64,000 nt of DNA from the NCBI RefSeq assembly GCF_001557875.1, contig NZ_LNRF01000009.1, positions 141,419 through 205,418 on the forward strand, read 5' to 3'. The notes below the pieces were generated by a model. The model searched no databases. It was not told the origin of the DNA and saw nothing but the letters and a program-made list of their open reading frames with translations. This document shows, piece after piece, positions 63,899 through 64,000 of this stretch. A program made the translations under genes and the position numbers. Each line of letters begins with the position of its first letter. Position 1 is the stretch's first letter. The stretch is from Vibrio splendidus (GTDB lineage Bacteria > Pseudomonadota > Gammaproteobacteria > Enterobacterales > Vibrionaceae).

Positions 63899-64000
63899 AT
63901 GGTTAAGCCTCACGGGCAATTAGTACAGGTTAGCTCAATGCCTCGCAGCACTTACACACCCTGCCTATCAACGTCGTAGTCTACGACAACCCTTTAGGAC
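63899..64000 (-). rRNA. rrl: 23S ribosomal RNA, 3' end (partial)
   Basis: The last 100 nt of 23S rRNA on the minus strand, ending GTGAGGCTTAACC and containing GCTAACCTGTACTAATTGCC. The gene continues past the right edge of the window, so the rRNA operon is read leftwards: 23S, 5S, tRNA-Ser. Confidence 0.96.

Overview
The window looks like core chromosome of a Vibrio, possibly of the Splendidus clade; that assignment is an inference from protein sequences and gene order, not a database result. Supporting signs are a Na+-NQR subunit B paralogue, a VexRAB-type efflux operon beside ilvC, a RyhB of about 220 nt between polA and hemB, and gene blocks in the order known from Vibrio and E. coli. Gene density is high and base composition looks even. 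I see no prophage, insertion sequence, integron or CRISPR array, and no defence island.

Layout. 1-5.4 kb holds glnA, a DUF4124 gene and glnL-glnG, with a sigma54 promoter and NtrC boxes before glnA and another NtrC box at glnL. A GGDEF/EAL protein follows. 8-17 kb keeps the E. coli 87-minute order: hemN, DUF2489, yihI, methyltransferase, a CsrB/CsrC-type sRNA, cytochrome c4, engB, Spot 42 and polA. 17.4-25 kb has Fur-controlled RyhB, a GNAT protein, hemB, a TatD-family nuclease and the rmuC-ubiE-ubiJ-ubiB-tatABC cluster read leftwards. 27-42 kb matches the E. coli yhiN-uspB-uspA-rsmJ-prlC-rlmJ-gor block, with ferritin, two DMT transporters, a Fur-box hypothetical gene, a large sensory GGDEF/EAL protein and asnC inserted.

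42-51 kb carries a DUF6482 gene, a solitary nqrB paralogue, a SPOR-domain protein and a peptide ABC transporter arranged like gsiABCD. 51.5-52.4 kb is a tRNA cluster (Arg-His-Pro-His-Pro in transcription order) followed by what looks like a decayed tRNA end and a duplicated terminator. 52.5-63.4 kb has cytochrome c5, rep, vexRAB, ubiK, ilvC and ilvY. The right edge is the distal end of an rRNA operon on the minus strand: partial 23S, 5S, tRNA-Ser and a terminator.

How it fits together. Nitrogen control (GlnA, GlnL, GlnG), iron control (Fur, RyhB, ferritin, haem synthesis), carbon control (Spot 42, CsrC-type sRNA), respiration (ubiquinone genes, cytochromes c4 and c5, Tat export), redox (glutathione reductase) and translation (rRNA, tRNA, rRNA methylases, EngB, YihI) dominate. 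No large undescribed system is evident. The items most worth a second look are the orphan NqrB, a 38-residue CxxC protein whose ribosome binding site lies inside a long hairpin, a hypothetical gene behind a Fur box nearly identical to that of ryhB, 16-bp tandem repeats upstream of hemN, and the tRNA duplication with its relic.
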